Shown one piece after another: positions 33,616-43,171 of a stretch of 64,000 nt of DNA (positions within the stretch are counted from its first letter, which is position 1; every line of letters starts with the position of its first letter). Location: contig NZ_JAASQJ010000004.1 of the NCBI RefSeq assembly GCF_011762185.1, positions 186,001 through 250,000 on the forward strand, in the 5' to 3' direction. Position numbers and translations under genes: made by a program. The notes under the pieces are model-generated. The model saw nothing but the letters and a program-made list of their open reading frames with translations. It had not been told where the DNA came from and did not search any database. This stretch comes from Dyadobacter arcticus. GTDB lineage: Bacteria > Bacteroidota > Bacteroidia > Cytophagales > Spirosomataceae.

Positions 33616-36540
33616 ATGAACAGACTTACATACATCGCCCTTTTACTTCTTCTCAGCTTCGCCATTTTTCAGAATGCGGAAGCACAGAACGCGCAGATCA
33701 CTGGTACCGTGCTGGACAGCATTAACCGCTCAGCGGTTGTTGGCGCATATGTAGCCGTGAGCCGGAATGCTCCTAATGCAAAGCCGGAATACATCACTAC
33801 TGATATTAACGGAAAATTTACTTTTACCGGCCTCACCAAACAGGTCTCTTATCTTGTGAAAGTTTCCTACCTCAGTTATAAAGATTTCACTCAAAACGTT
33901 ACCATTATCAATGATATCCAGGATCTGGGCACCGTTCAGCTGACCGAAGCGATAGCAAACCTGAAAGAAGTGAAAGTCATCGGTCAGGTTACGGCAATGG
34001 AGCAAAAGGGTGATACGACCCAATTCAATGCGGCCGCCTTCAAAACAAATCCTGACGCGACAACGGAAGACCTTATTCAGAAAATGCCTGGCATCACTGT
34101 GACCAACGGAACGGTGACCGCGCATGGCGAAACTGTAAACAGGGTCCTGGTGGATGGTAAGCCATTTTTTGGCGAGGATGCAGCGCTTACATTGAAATCC
34201 CTGCCTGCGGAAATAGTTGATAAGATCGAAGTCTTCGATAAGCTGAGTGACCAGGCGCAATTCACCGGATTTGACGATGGTAATGGTCAGAAGACGATCA
34301 ATATCGTCACCAAGGCCGATCGCAAAATGGGTCAATTCGGGAAGGTATTTGCGGGTTATGGTCTCGATAATCGCTATCAGGCCGGTGGAAATGTGAGTTT
34401 TTTCAAAGGCAACCAACGTATTTCGGTGATTGGCCTTAGCAATAACATTAACATGCAGAATTTTTCCAGCCAGGATCTGCTAGGCCTGACCGGTAGCAGC
34501 GGCGGTGGTGGAGGCGGAAGAGGTAATGCAGGTGGCGGCGGCGGCGCATCTAACAACTTTCTAGTCGGAAATCAAAGCGGGATAACCGGTACCAATTCTT
34601 TTGGTCTCAATTATGCCAATAAGTTTGGCAAGAAAGTGGATGTTTCGGGAAGCTACTTTTTCAACCGCACTGGCAATACCAATGCGCAAACTACTGAGCA
34701 GGAGTATTTTTTATCAGGAGGTCTTGGTAATCAATTTTATAATGAAAGCAGCAGAACATCCAGTATCAATGCGAATCATCGGCTGAATTTCCGGCTGGAA
34801 TACAACATTAATCCTAATAACTCCCTGATCGTAACGCCACGGCTGAGTTTTCAGGATAATAACTCAAATAGTTTGAAAACCGGATTAACGACATTGGCCG
34901 ATGGCAGCAATCTGAACAGCCTGGATAATACCCAGCGCAACCTGAACAGCGGCTATAATTTCTCCAATGACGTTTTGCTCCGCCATAGCTTTGCAAAAAA
35001 AGGCCGGACTGTGAGTTTCAATGTCAACACCCAACTGAACGACCGGAATGGTACCAGATACCTTTATTCCAAAAACTTATATTATAATAACCTGACCTCA
35101 CCAGACTCTCTGATGGCTAGAATGATGGGTGACACGACCGATCAAAAGAGCTACACGTATTCAAACGGGACAACCTGGGGTAGTAACATCATTTATACAG
35201 AACCGATCAGCAGCACTGGTCAATTGCAGTTCAATTATGGACTGACGCTCAGTAACAGCAATTCCAGCCGGGAAACATATAATATGAGTTTTGATGAAAA
35301 TACTTACTCAGACCTGGATACATTGTTATCTAACAATTTTGATAACCGTTATACTACAAATCGCGCTGGCATAGGTTATCGTTATCGTAAAAACAGCTGG
35401 TCAGCGAACTTCGGAGTGGATTATCAAAATACAGGTTTATACAGCGAGCAGCTTGCGCCCAATGACACCAAAGTAGATCAGTCATTCTCCAATTTTTTAC
35501 CAAATGTAATGTTGAGCTATCGTTCCAAAGAAGGTACCCAGTTCCGTGCATTTTTCCGGAGTTCGACCAACCAGCCTTCGATCTCGCAATTGCAGAATGT
35601 AATTGATAACAGCAATCCTTTATCACTCACGGCCGGTAACCCCAATTTGAAACAGGAATACCGGAACAACTTCAACGTCCGTTATTCGCTGGCAGGGGCA
35701 AAAAGACCATACAGCTTGAACGCCATGGTTTTTGTTACCCAAACCAACAATGCAATTGTAAACTCCACATTCATTGCGCAGGAAGCTACCACCTTACCAA
35801 GCGGAATTGTACTGGAACGCGGCTCGAAACTAACCTCGCCCATTAATGTCGATGGAAGCTGGAATGCCAGAACATTTCTCGCTTACGGAAAACCTGTCGC
35901 ACCGTTAAAATTGAATGTCAATCTCACAACGGGCTTCAATTATGTGAGATCACCCGGGATGATTAATAATGTGGCCAACTTTTCCAATACTTATGCCGTT
36001 TCGCAAGGACTGGTACTGAGCAGCAACATTAGCGAAAAGCTTGATTTCACAGTTTCTTATTCTGGTAATTACAACATTGTACGGAACACAATTCAGCCCA
36101 ATATCAATAACAATTACTACACCCAGGGGATTTCCGGCAGGGTTAACTGGATCTTTGGAAAAGGTTTTGTGGTTCAAAGTGACATCAGTAATCAGTCGTA
36201 CCGGGGATTGGGAGCAGGCTATAACCAAAACTTCACTTTATGGAATGCAAGTGTTGGCAAGAAGTTTTTAAAAAACAATGCTGGTGAACTGAAACTGACG
36301 GTTTTTGACATACTGAAACAGAATAACAGCATCAGCCGCAATGTTACTGAAACTTACGTGCAGGATGTTACGAACCGGGTGTTGACGCAGTATGCCATGC
36401 TGACATTCACTTACACATTGAAGAATTTTGGCAAAATGCCAGTGAATGATAATTCCCGCAGACGTGAATTGGAAGGCGAAGGTGGTGATTTTCGCCGGAG
36501 CGGCGAAGGTGGCGGTGGCAGAGGTCCCGGATCTAATTAA
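33616..36540 (+). CDS. Outer-membrane beta-barrel protein with carboxypeptidase-regulatory and plug domains
   Basis: A 974-residue exported protein. Signal peptide to about residue 24 (LLLLLSFAIFQNAEAQ); a carboxypeptidase-regulatory-like beta-sandwich at about 26-110 (ITGTVLDSINRSAVVGAYVA); a TonB-receptor plug-like domain at about 120-235 (LIQKMPGITVTNG, GETVNRVLVDGKPFFGEDA); then a long outer-membrane barrel of the OMP_b-brl_3 kind. Gly-rich loops lie near residues 295-315 and at the extreme C-terminus (about 945-974), the latter lacking the usual aromatic last residue. No SusD partner is next to it, so this is not a canonical polysaccharide-utilisation pair. Ligand unknown. Confidence 0.87.
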   Translation: MNRLTYIALLLLLSFAIFQNAEAQNAQITGTVLDSINRSAVVGAYVAVSRNAPNAKPEYITTDINGKFTFTGLTKQVSYLVKVSYLSYKDFTQNVTIINDIQDLGTVQLTEAIANLKEVKVIGQVTAMEQKGDTTQFNAAAFKTNPDATTEDLIQKMPGITVTNGTVTAHGETVNRVLVDGKPFFGEDAALTLKSLPAEIVDKIEVFDKLSDQAQFTGFDDGNGQKTINIVTKADRKMGQFGKVFAGYGLDNRYQAGGNVSFFKGNQRISVIGLSNNINMQNFSSQDLLGLTGSSGGGGGGRGNAGGGGGASNNFLVGNQSGITGTNSFGLNYANKFGKKVDVSGSYFFNRTGNTNAQTTEQEYFLSGGLGNQFYNESSRTSSINANHRLNFRLEYNINPNNSLIVTPRLSFQDNNSNSLKTGLTTLADGSNLNSLDNTQRNLNSGYNFSNDVLLRHSFAKKGRTVSFNVNTQLNDRNGTRYLYSKNLYYNNLTSPDSLMARMMGDTTDQKSYTYSNGTTWGSNIIYTEPISSTGQLQFNYGLTLSNSNSSRETYNMSFDENTYSDLDTLLSNNFDNRYTTNRAGIGYRYRKNSWSANFGVDYQNTGLYSEQLAPNDTKVDQSFSNFLPNVMLSYRSKEGTQFRAFFRSSTNQPSISQLQNVIDNSNPLSLTAGNPNLKQEYRNNFNVRYSLAGAKRPYSLNAMVFVTQTNNAIVNSTFIAQEATTLPSGIVLERGSKLTSPINVDGSWNARTFLAYGKPVAPLKLNVNLTTGFNYVRSPGMINNVANFSNTYAVSQGLVLSSNISEKLDFTVSYSGNYNIVRNTIQPNINNNYYTQGISGRVNWIFGKGFVVQSDISNQSYRGLGAGYNQNFTLWNASVGKKFLKNNAGELKLTVFDILKQNNSISRNVTETYVQDVTNRVLTQYAMLTFTYTLKNFGKMPVNDNSRRRELEGEGGDFRRSGEGGGGRGPGSN

Positions 36541-36576
36541 ATATTATTCCTGAATCCTCATATCAAGTGCAAAGAA

Positions 36577-36612
36577 AATCCCGGAACGGTCATCGCTCCG
36601 GGATTCTTTGTT
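36577..36612. terminator. Bidirectional terminator hairpin
   Basis: aatcccgga (36577-36585) pairs perfectly with tccgggatt (36597-36605), and outer aaag/cttt bases extend the stem. It sits between the convergent barrel-protein and LysM genes. T-richness is modest on both strands, so efficiency is uncertain. Confidence 0.65.
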
Positions 36613-36631
36613 ACTATCAATATCGTCTCGC

Positions 36632-37300
36632 TTACTTCCTGTCAGGAAATGGAATAATCAATTTTTCACCTCTTTCGGAAAAGTCACGGGTTTTACCGTT
36701 GGCTTTCATGATTGCTTCTTTGGTAACACCATATTTATTGGCAACCACCCGAAGCACATCGCCAGGACCGACCGTATGCACCGCCTTAACCTGAATTTTC
36801 AATTTAGTAATTCCCGATTTGACGTCAGAAACAGATGAATTCAGTCCTTGTACCGTTGCTGTTTTAAGGTTATACCTGGAAGCAATGCTTGAAAAAGTTT
36901 CTCCGCTTTGAACGGTATGTGTAATTTCCTCTCCTCCTACAGATGCTGCTGATATCGCAGGCTTTTCTTCTTTTTCAGGTTTTTTAACTTCCTCTTTCGC
37001 TGGTTCTTTTACTGTTTCCTTTACCGCCTCCGCTTTTTCATCCGTCTTCGCAGCAATTGGGGCGGGTTCATCGGTAATCGGTTCTCCTACTGTTTCTTCA
37101 AGTGTTGAGTCGACAACAACGGACGTAAGTTCCTCTGAATTGGAAGAACTGTCAGAAATATATTCGTAACCCACATACAGCATCGCCAATACCAAAACAA
37201 CCAAAACCAGTAGTGTGACAATAGGTAAATTTGACTTTTCAGTAGGACGGATGTTTCTTTTTTTGGGGAATTCGTCTTCCATGGCCGGGTTGGTAGTCAA
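36632..37300 (-). CDS. Membrane-anchored protein with two LysM domains
   Basis: A 222-residue protein with one transmembrane helix at about 25-47 (LPIVTLLVLVVLVLAMLYV) after a short charged N-terminus. A Glu/Lys/Pro-rich linker (about 60-120, repeated AKEEVKKPEKEEK-like segments) leads to two LysM domains at about 128-172 (ITHTVQSGETFSSIASRYNL) and 177-220 (VHTVGPGDVLRVVANKYGV). LysM domains bind peptidoglycan glycan strands, so a periplasmic cell-wall tether is likely. No catalytic domain is visible. It is downstream of purE on the same strand with a 42-base gap. Confidence 0.87.
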   Translation of the reverse strand: MTTNPAMEDEFPKKRNIRPTEKSNLPIVTLLVLVVLVLAMLYVGYEYISDSSSNSEELTSVVVDSTLEETVGEPITDEPAPIAAKTDEKAEAVKETVKEPAKEEVKKPEKEEKPAISAASVGGEEITHTVQSGETFSSIASRYNLKTATVQGLNSSVSDVKSGITKLKIQVKAVHTVGPGDVLRVVANKYGVTKEAIMKANGKTRDFSERGEKLIIPFPDRK

Positions 37301-37342
37301 AATTTATTGGAGTTAATTTTATACGAAATTACTAAAGACATA

Positions 37343-37834
37343 CTACTTTACAAGTTCATTTCTCAATTCCTCATTCATCGCAGCGACTTTTTCTTTTAAG
37401 CTTTGCTTGAATAAATCGAGGCGTTTTCCGACCTCCTGATCACTCGTTCCGATAATCTGCGCCGCTAGTATTCCCGCATTTCTCGCTCCGTCCAATGCAA
37501 CTGTTGCGACCGGAACACCCGACGGCATCTGCAGAATGGAAAGCACTGAATCCCAGCCGTCAATAGAGTTACTGGATAGTACCGGAACCCCGATAACAGG
37601 CAAGGAAGTAAGCGATGCAACCATGCCCGGAAGATGGGCAGCGCCACCCGCGCCGGCGATAATGACCTTCAATCCGCGATCCCTTGCCGAAGCTGCATAA
37701 TCCAGCATTCGCTCAGGCGTCCGGTGGGCTGAAACGATTTCCATTTCAAATGCGATACCCAGTTCCGAAAGCGCGTCAGCGGCCTGCTGCATTACCTTTC
37801 TGTCGGAAAGGCTGCCCATGATTATTCCAACCAT
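37343..37834 (-). CDS. purE: 5-(carboxyamino)imidazole ribonucleotide mutase
   Basis: Class I PurE, converting N5-CAIR to CAIR in purine synthesis. Starting at ATG 37834 gives 163 residues, the normal size, beginning VGIIMGSLSDRKVMQQAA; the longer open frame to 37891 would run into purK. Active-site segments SAHRTPERMLDYA, IAGAGGAAHLPGM and SNSIDGWDSVLSILQMP are intact. It follows purK by ten bases on the same strand, forming the standard pair for the two-step bacterial AIR carboxylation. Confidence 0.97.
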   Translation of the reverse strand: MVGIIMGSLSDRKVMQQAADALSELGIAFEMEIVSAHRTPERMLDYAASARDRGLKVIIAGAGGAAHLPGMVASLTSLPVIGVPVLSSNSIDGWDSVLSILQMPSGVPVATVALDGARNAGILAAQIIGTSDQEVGKRLDLFKQSLKEKVAAMNEELRNELVK

Positions 37835-37844
37835 TGCTACTGTG

Positions 37845-38981
37845 TTAAGATTTTGTACTGATAACCCTGATACTCTTTTTGACAAAATCAACCTTTTCCT
37901 TCAAAGCATTAATATCGGAATCCATAATGGTAATATGACCCATTTTTCTGAAAGGCCTTGTAATTGCTTTCCAATACAAGAACGGAAAAACCTGTTCTGT
38001 TGCCAAAAGCGTTTCCATGCCTTCATATTCCGCAAGACCCTGAAAACCGTCTTCACCAAGCAGGTTAACCATCGCCGATGGCCCATAAGCATATGTACTT
38101 CCCAAAGGTAGGTTCAGAATAGCGCGCCAATGCTGCTCGTACTGGGAAGTTGCATTCGCGCGGATGGTATGGTGGCCGCTATTATGCGGACGTGGTGCAA
38201 CTTCGTTGATAAGTATCTCGCCCTCTTTCGTCAAAAACAATTCAACGGCTAGCAAGCCCACAATTTGAAATGCTTCGGCCGTTTTTCGCGCAATTTCCTG
38301 TGCTTTCGCATCTGTTGATTGTGCGATTTCGGCAGGTGCAAACAGGTATTCGACAAGATTATGTTCGGGATGAAAAACCATTTCCACAGTTGGGAAAGTC
38401 GCTACTTCACCGCTTGCGTTCCTGGCTACAATAACGGCCAGCTCTTTCTCAAACGGAATGGCTTTCTCCAATAAACCGGGTTTGTCAAATGCTTTGTCCA
38501 GATCAGCCTCCGAAGTGAGGCGTTGTACGCCACGGCCATCGTACCCATCTTTACCGAGCTTGTGAAACGCGGGCAAAAACGCGATATGTCCCAAAACATC
38601 CGCCCGGTTTTCGGTTAGTATGAATGGTGCGGTCGGGAGATCGTTATCCAGATAAAATTGCTTCTGAATTCTTTTGTCCTGTATCAGGCGAATAACGGAT
38701 GGTTGCGGATAGATCAGTTTTCCCTCTTTTTCCAATGCTTCGAGCGCGTCAACATTCACCTTTTCTATTTCAATCGTAATGATGTCCAGGTTTTGACCAA
38801 ACTCGTAAACAGTTTGATAATCCTGTAAAGAGCCTTGTTGAAAGTAGGGGGCGATTTTCTTGCAGGGAGCATCAGCATCCGGATCAAGCACGTGGATATC
38901 AAGATTCCAGTCCACAGCAGCTTGTAAAAGCATGAGTCCAAGCTGGCCACCACCAAGAATTCCGATTCGGGAAGAAAGCAT
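37845..38981 (-). CDS. purK: 5-(carboxyamino)imidazole ribonucleotide synthase
   Basis: ATP-grasp enzyme making N5-CAIR from AIR, bicarbonate and ATP. The 378-residue protein opens with IGILGGGQLGLMLLQAA, has KLGKDGYDGRGVQ and EKAIPFEKELAVIVARN in the ATP-grasp region and the signature LINEVAPRPHNSGHHTI. Upstream member of purK-purE. Length and motifs are typical. Confidence 0.97.
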   Translation of the reverse strand: MLSSRIGILGGGQLGLMLLQAAVDWNLDIHVLDPDADAPCKKIAPYFQQGSLQDYQTVYEFGQNLDIITIEIEKVNVDALEALEKEGKLIYPQPSVIRLIQDKRIQKQFYLDNDLPTAPFILTENRADVLGHIAFLPAFHKLGKDGYDGRGVQRLTSEADLDKAFDKPGLLEKAIPFEKELAVIVARNASGEVATFPTVEMVFHPEHNLVEYLFAPAEIAQSTDAKAQEIARKTAEAFQIVGLLAVELFLTKEGEILINEVAPRPHNSGHHTIRANATSQYEQHWRAILNLPLGSTYAYGPSAMVNLLGEDGFQGLAEYEGMETLLATEQVFPFLYWKAITRPFRKMGHITIMDSDINALKEKVDFVKKSIRVISTKS

Positions 38982-39085
38982 TGATGCGTTAAGTGATGAT
39001 ATGCAAAATTGGCTTAAAAAGCGCTAACATAAAACCGCAATCCAATGTTTCCGTCAATTTTTAAGAAATTCGACAAGCTATCTTG

Positions 39086-41146
39086 TTATTTCAATAACCG
39101 GATCAGTGTGATCTCAAGAAGGAGAAAGAAAAGGGCAGCATACAGGAAATATTTCCAAAGTGTAGTGCCCATGTTTTGTTGTTCAAATGCAGTTGAAAAA
39201 GCATCGTCATCGATCCGGTCGAAGACCTGGACGTTTTTTTGACCTGCAAAAACTGCCCTAAGTTCATCAGGCGAAAAATATTGGAGCTTGGATTCAGCAT
39301 TGTTATGATTCAATGCGATGATCTGCTCTGTTTTTGTGCCGTTTACCAATTCATAATACCCTGCCGTAAGTCCCTCTCCTAACTGATCGCCTTCCGGGAT
39401 TTCCAGCAAAAGCTGATTACCCGTAATGCGTTGAACCGGAATGAGTTCTGTCTTATTCCGCCTTAATTTAAAAACAGGATTAGGCCCTGCATCATTAATG
39501 GTTAGGCTGATCGGATTCTCGTCGAATGTATAGGAAGTTCTTTGCGCCCTCACACTGGATGCCGCGATTTTGTACATGATTGGGACAAAAATGGCGTGCT
39601 GTGCCATGCTGCCAAACTGTGGATTTAATGGCGCGGCAACAAGGTAAACCTTTCCGTTTCCTGCCGAGACTTGGTTAAGATAAGTCTGTCCGTCGCGCAT
39701 GGCAAGTAACAACTGGCCAGTGTTTCCCCAACTCCAAACGGGAGAGGCGGAGGGAAGATTAAGATTGATTTCCTGGCGGACTGATTCTTCAAAAACATCA
39801 CTAAAAAAGGGGTTATTGCGGTCGGGAGCAGCAATTTCAATAAGTGCGGGGCTTGCGTTTCCGGTAGAATTCAGTCCATTGATGCCGAAACCACTCAGAA
39901 AGCGACCATAATTGTCTGCATTAGGAGAAACGGGAGGCACAATGGCAAGACTACCGCCTTTCCTCACAAAATCCTGCAAATCCTGCGGCAATGTACCAGA
40001 TAGCGAAGCCACACTTTCCAGGATCACCAGATCCGAACTTTTGATCAGCCCGGGATCAACGTTCTGCGCACTGAAACTTTGTAAAGAAAACAAACTGTCA
40101 TTGTCATAAACATTCTCGATATAGTTTCCGCTGAATTTCTCACCATAGATATGCAGCACCCGGATCAGCGGCGAAGAATTGAGGACAAAATAGTAATCAT
40201 TATCAAAAGTGACTGGGAAATCGTCAAAGGTGATTTGACCCTTTTTAAAACCTTTTCCTTTTAGATTGAAGTTAAACTTCGCGGTCGCAGTACCATTTGC
40301 AGGCACATTAACCGACGCCGTGGATGCCTGCGTGTTATCCAAACTAAGTTTCAAAACCACATTTTTTGCTTCCTCTTTGCCGGAATTGCTCACCTTTACG
40401 AACAATATGTTGTTTTGCAACTCACGGATAAATGGCGTGTTAAGCCAGGCTGAGTCCACAAACACATTTTTCTCCACCTCCGCCTGCACCGGCACCAGGA
40501 ACAACTGGTTCGTTGTATCTGCTTTCAATTCCGACAGGTTACCTGCTGTGCTTTTCTGAAAGTCGGAAAACCAAAAAAACTGGTTCTTGCCAGAACTTTG
40601 ATGACGGGCAACCAGGTTTTCCTGCCTTTTGTAAATCTGATCTAAAGTCCTTGGTGTATTGGAAAGACCAATGGTCGTAAGGCGGTCGCGCAGTTTTTCG
40701 GCTGGATATAGGCCCTGCTCCTGCGCAGAGAAATCATTGGTAATGAGTTGAAGGGAAGTAGCATTCTTGAAAATACCAAGCAGCTCGCTGAGTCGGCCGG
40801 TAGCAATATCGAGATAACGTTTGTTGTTAAGCTCGGTTTCCATGCTCATGGAATTGTCAAGGTAAAGACTTGTGATCCCTTTTTTATCGATGGCCACTTT
40901 GCTTTCTGCCGGAAGGAATGGTTGGGCGAAAGCCAGCGCCAGACAGGTAACGGCCAAAATGCGCGATGCGAGCACCAGCCAGTGCTTGATCTGCCGCACC
41001 GACCTGGTCTTGGTTTCTACTGCTTTCAGAAAGGCAACATTCGTGAAGTAAACTCTCTTTGTACGTCTGAAGTTAAAAATGTGTATGGCAATTGGAACGG
41101 ATACAGCCAGTAATCCCCACAAAAATGACGGAAAAAGAAAACTCAT
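39086..41146 (-). CDS. BatA/VWA-domain membrane protein
   Basis: A 686-residue protein starting with the BatA (aerotolerance) N-terminal double-helix region: FLFPSFLWGLLAVSVPIAIHIFNF, then a second helix at about 57-77 (HWLVLASRILAVTCLALAFA). A von Willebrand A-like segment follows with a MIDAS-type DNSMSM near residue 95. The middle (about 245-330) has a CARDB-like beta-sandwich, and later residues (about 340-560) resemble a glutamine-amidotransferase-like fold used in related proteins; a last helix ends the protein (YFLYAALFFLLLEITLIRLL). No MoxR ATPase or other Bat genes are adjacent. Function in the envelope is uncharacterised. Confidence 0.82.
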   Translation of the reverse strand: MSFLFPSFLWGLLAVSVPIAIHIFNFRRTKRVYFTNVAFLKAVETKTRSVRQIKHWLVLASRILAVTCLALAFAQPFLPAESKVAIDKKGITSLYLDNSMSMETELNNKRYLDIATGRLSELLGIFKNATSLQLITNDFSAQEQGLYPAEKLRDRLTTIGLSNTPRTLDQIYKRQENLVARHQSSGKNQFFWFSDFQKSTAGNLSELKADTTNQLFLVPVQAEVEKNVFVDSAWLNTPFIRELQNNILFVKVSNSGKEEAKNVVLKLSLDNTQASTASVNVPANGTATAKFNFNLKGKGFKKGQITFDDFPVTFDNDYYFVLNSSPLIRVLHIYGEKFSGNYIENVYDNDSLFSLQSFSAQNVDPGLIKSSDLVILESVASLSGTLPQDLQDFVRKGGSLAIVPPVSPNADNYGRFLSGFGINGLNSTGNASPALIEIAAPDRNNPFFSDVFEESVRQEINLNLPSASPVWSWGNTGQLLLAMRDGQTYLNQVSAGNGKVYLVAAPLNPQFGSMAQHAIFVPIMYKIAASSVRAQRTSYTFDENPISLTINDAGPNPVFKLRRNKTELIPVQRITGNQLLLEIPEGDQLGEGLTAGYYELVNGTKTEQIIALNHNNAESKLQYFSPDELRAVFAGQKNVQVFDRIDDDAFSTAFEQQNMGTTLWKYFLYAALFFLLLEITLIRLLK

Positions 41147-41303
41147 TTAGCTTTTAATATTATCGTGTTTCAAGGAACATCAGGGATACCCAACCGCGTA
41201 TTATGCATTCGAATGTTCAACGCTGTTAGCAAAGACAAATTACACTAAATTCTTCTAACTACTTTTTATTTCCAGGGCTTTCTGATTGTCAGCCGCTTTT
41301 CTC

Positions 41304-41311
41304 TAACTTTG
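41304..41311 (+). promoter_or_regulatory. Candidate promoter for the YcxB-like gene
   Basis: taactttg is an exact TAnnTTTG match 71 bases before the ATG at 41383; a tttctg about 20 bases upstream could serve as a weak -33 element. Confidence 0.4.
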
Positions 41312-41382
41312 TACTTCATTTTCGGAAGCCCCAAAGTGCAAGTTTCATCCGGAAAATCAGATTTGTCAATTTAATTTAAGTT

Positions 41383-41934
41383 ATGGCCAAAGTATCGGTA
41401 AATAAGCACCAACCAGTCTATCAAATGCCTACGAACCCGGCTGCGGTTCGTACTAAGAAATACGCATTACCAACAAAAAAGTACATTACCCTGGCCATGC
41501 GGTACTTTTTCAAAACGCAATTGAAATGGGGCGTTATACCGCTGGCGCTTATACTTATTAATGCAGTACTGAACCTTACAGGCGTCTATCCCAATCTCTG
41601 GATCTACATTACCGTTTTTGTTGGAGCTGTTTTATATGTGCTGTTCTGGCTGATCCAATTCACTGGGATTACCCAGCTCGCGCAATACAAACCCATGTTC
41701 GAGAAGTTTCAGTATGAGATAGATAATCGCCAGATCCTGATGAAGCTGAACCAGAAAGAGGGTAGCGTGATGAAGTGGGAACAGATCCAGGAAGCGTACA
41801 AAGACAAAGACGCGTATGTGTTGGTGATTTCAAAAGGTCAGTTTGTTCACCTGCCTTTTAGCATTTTCACTTCCGAACACGATATTAAAGTGTTCGAGCG
41901 CATTATGAAGCAAAAAGAGCTTTTAAAGAGCTAA
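41383..41934 (+). CDS. Two-helix membrane protein with YcxB-like C-terminal domain
   Basis: A 183-residue protein with two adjacent transmembrane helices (about 46-64, WGVIPLALILINAVLNL; about 70-92, WIYITVFVGAVLYVLFWLI) and a cytoplasmic YcxB-like domain at about 105-180, recognisable by MKWEQIQEAYKDKDAYVLVISKGQFVHLP-like strand order. The family is widespread but uncharacterised. A strong terminator follows, so it is probably monocistronic. Confidence 0.75.
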   Translation: MAKVSVNKHQPVYQMPTNPAAVRTKKYALPTKKYITLAMRYFFKTQLKWGVIPLALILINAVLNLTGVYPNLWIYITVFVGAVLYVLFWLIQFTGITQLAQYKPMFEKFQYEIDNRQILMKLNQKEGSVMKWEQIQEAYKDKDAYVLVISKGQFVHLPFSIFTSEHDIKVFERIMKQKELLKS

Positions 41935-41954
41935 GAGTAGCAGTTTGAGTTCCC

Positions 41955-41987
41955 AGCCTGGTTTGTCCCGACAAATCAGGCTTTTTT
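41955..41987 (+). terminator. Intrinsic terminator
   Basis: agcctg (41955-41960) pairs with caggct (41977-41982), with further internal pairing of tttgtc and gacaaa, and is followed by six or seven T residues. It ends the YcxB-like gene. Confidence 0.85.
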
Positions 41988-42021
41988 ATAGCCCATTTTT
42001 TTAACGGTTCCATACCCTATT

Positions 42022-42471
42022 TTGGAAAAAGAGCAAATCGAAATCTGGCCTATCAAGGAGCCGGATAAGCCAATACTTCGGCAATTATATGAAGAGATTC
42101 GGGCTCAAACATTTACCTGGCTCACCAAAGAGCAATTGGAAACCGGCACATTTGACGAGGATACCGCCGGGGAGAAAATCCTGGTTGCGCGTTTTGAGGG
42201 AAACATTGTAGGCTTCATATCCGTTTGGGAGGCCGACCGCTTTATCCATCACCTATACGTGCGTAAACCCTATCAGGGACAAGGTATTGGACAGCTTTTG
42301 GTACTGGCTGCACAGTCGGATATCCGGGGAATCATTACTTTGAAATGTCTTGTCAGGAACCGCCAGGCGGTGAAATTTTACATCAAAAACGGCTGGAAGG
42401 AGCGATCCAGGGGCGTTTCTGAACAGGGAGGATATATTTTATTTGAGCTTAAACCCCCTCATTTACTTTAA
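42022..42471 (+). CDS. GNAT-family N-acetyltransferase
   Basis: A 149-residue acetyltransferase. The acetyl-CoA pyrophosphate loop is RKPYQGQGIGQLLV (about residues 81-94), and the following VRNRQAVKFYIKNGWKER is the standard final helix-strand. The only start near the fold's beginning is a TTG at 42022, since no ATG occurs until late in the frame. Substrate unknown. Its last nine bases overlap the end of the convergent DUF1684 gene. Confidence 0.82.
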   Translation: MEKEQIEIWPIKEPDKPILRQLYEEIRAQTFTWLTKEQLETGTFDEDTAGEKILVARFEGNIVGFISVWEADRFIHHLYVRKPYQGQGIGQLLVLAAQSDIRGIITLKCLVRNRQAVKFYIKNGWKERSRGVSEQGGYILFELKPPHLL

Positions 42472-43083
42472 GCTTGCCTCCTGATGTTCTTTGCCAAATT
42501 TTTTCTCACCCGCCTTTATTTCGATGGCCAGGTGATTGGCAGCGGGTGGGATAGGACAATTGAAGCCATCACTATAAGCACAGTAAGGGTTGTATGCTTT
42601 GTTAAAATCCAATGTGTAGGTGTTATCCTTTAAATCGGTGGTTTTCAAATCCAGATAACGTCCGCCACCGTAAGAAATCATGCCATTTGTTTTGTCCTTG
42701 AAAGGAATAAAAAGATAATCCTTGTACTTGGCATTGGCTTGTAAGCTCAGGCTGCGGTATACATTCAACGATTGTTTTCTGCCATTTAGCCTGAACCTCA
42801 GCGTGCCATACTTCACATAAGTTTTCTTGACGCCGCTGTAAGTGGGCATTTCAAAAGCTTCACTTTTACTTTTTTCGAACCGGGCAACTACTCGATAAGA
42901 TGAGTCGGGTTCGAAGAATTGCAAAAAGCGTAAGTCAGCTTTTTTAAGGGGAGAATTGGATGAGTGAAGAAACTCTTGGCGGTACTTTTCCCTGAATGCT
43001 TCGGTCTCAACCGTAAAGCTTTGAGCACATAAAAAAGAAACCGGGACGATTAGTAAAAGCAGTGTGTTTATTATGTTCTTCAT
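42463..43083 (-). CDS. Secreted DUF1684 protein
   Basis: A 206-residue exported protein with signal peptide MKNIINTLLLLIVPVSFLC (ends CAQ). The DUF1684 core includes SPLKKADLRFLQFFEPDSSY, GRKQSLNVYRSL, YLFIPFKDKTNGMISYGGGR and the strongly conserved DFNKAYNPYCAYSDGFNCP. The family has no established function. The open frame extends upstream to 43326 through the neighbouring gene's 3' end, but the signal peptide fixes the start at 43083. Gap to the upstream lipoprotein gene is 88 bases. Confidence 0.87.
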   Translation of the reverse strand: MKNIINTLLLLIVPVSFLCAQSFTVETEAFREKYRQEFLHSSNSPLKKADLRFLQFFEPDSSYRVVARFEKSKSEAFEMPTYSGVKKTYVKYGTLRFRLNGRKQSLNVYRSLSLQANAKYKDYLFIPFKDKTNGMISYGGGRYLDLKTTDLKDNTYTLDFNKAYNPYCAYSDGFNCPIPPAANHLAIEIKAGEKKFGKEHQEASLK

Positions 43084-43171
43084 AGTGGGAAAAGGAAATC
43101 CGGCGGAATCGCTACTCGACCGTCCGCCGGATTTTATTAAAGATATTAGAAATAGTCCGTTTTTCGATAAT

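Noticed and set aside
33730..34416. 228-codon open frame antisense to the barrel-protein gene
   Set aside because: It is in the shadow of a 974-residue protein with signal peptide and recognisable domains; the antisense product has no recognisable features.
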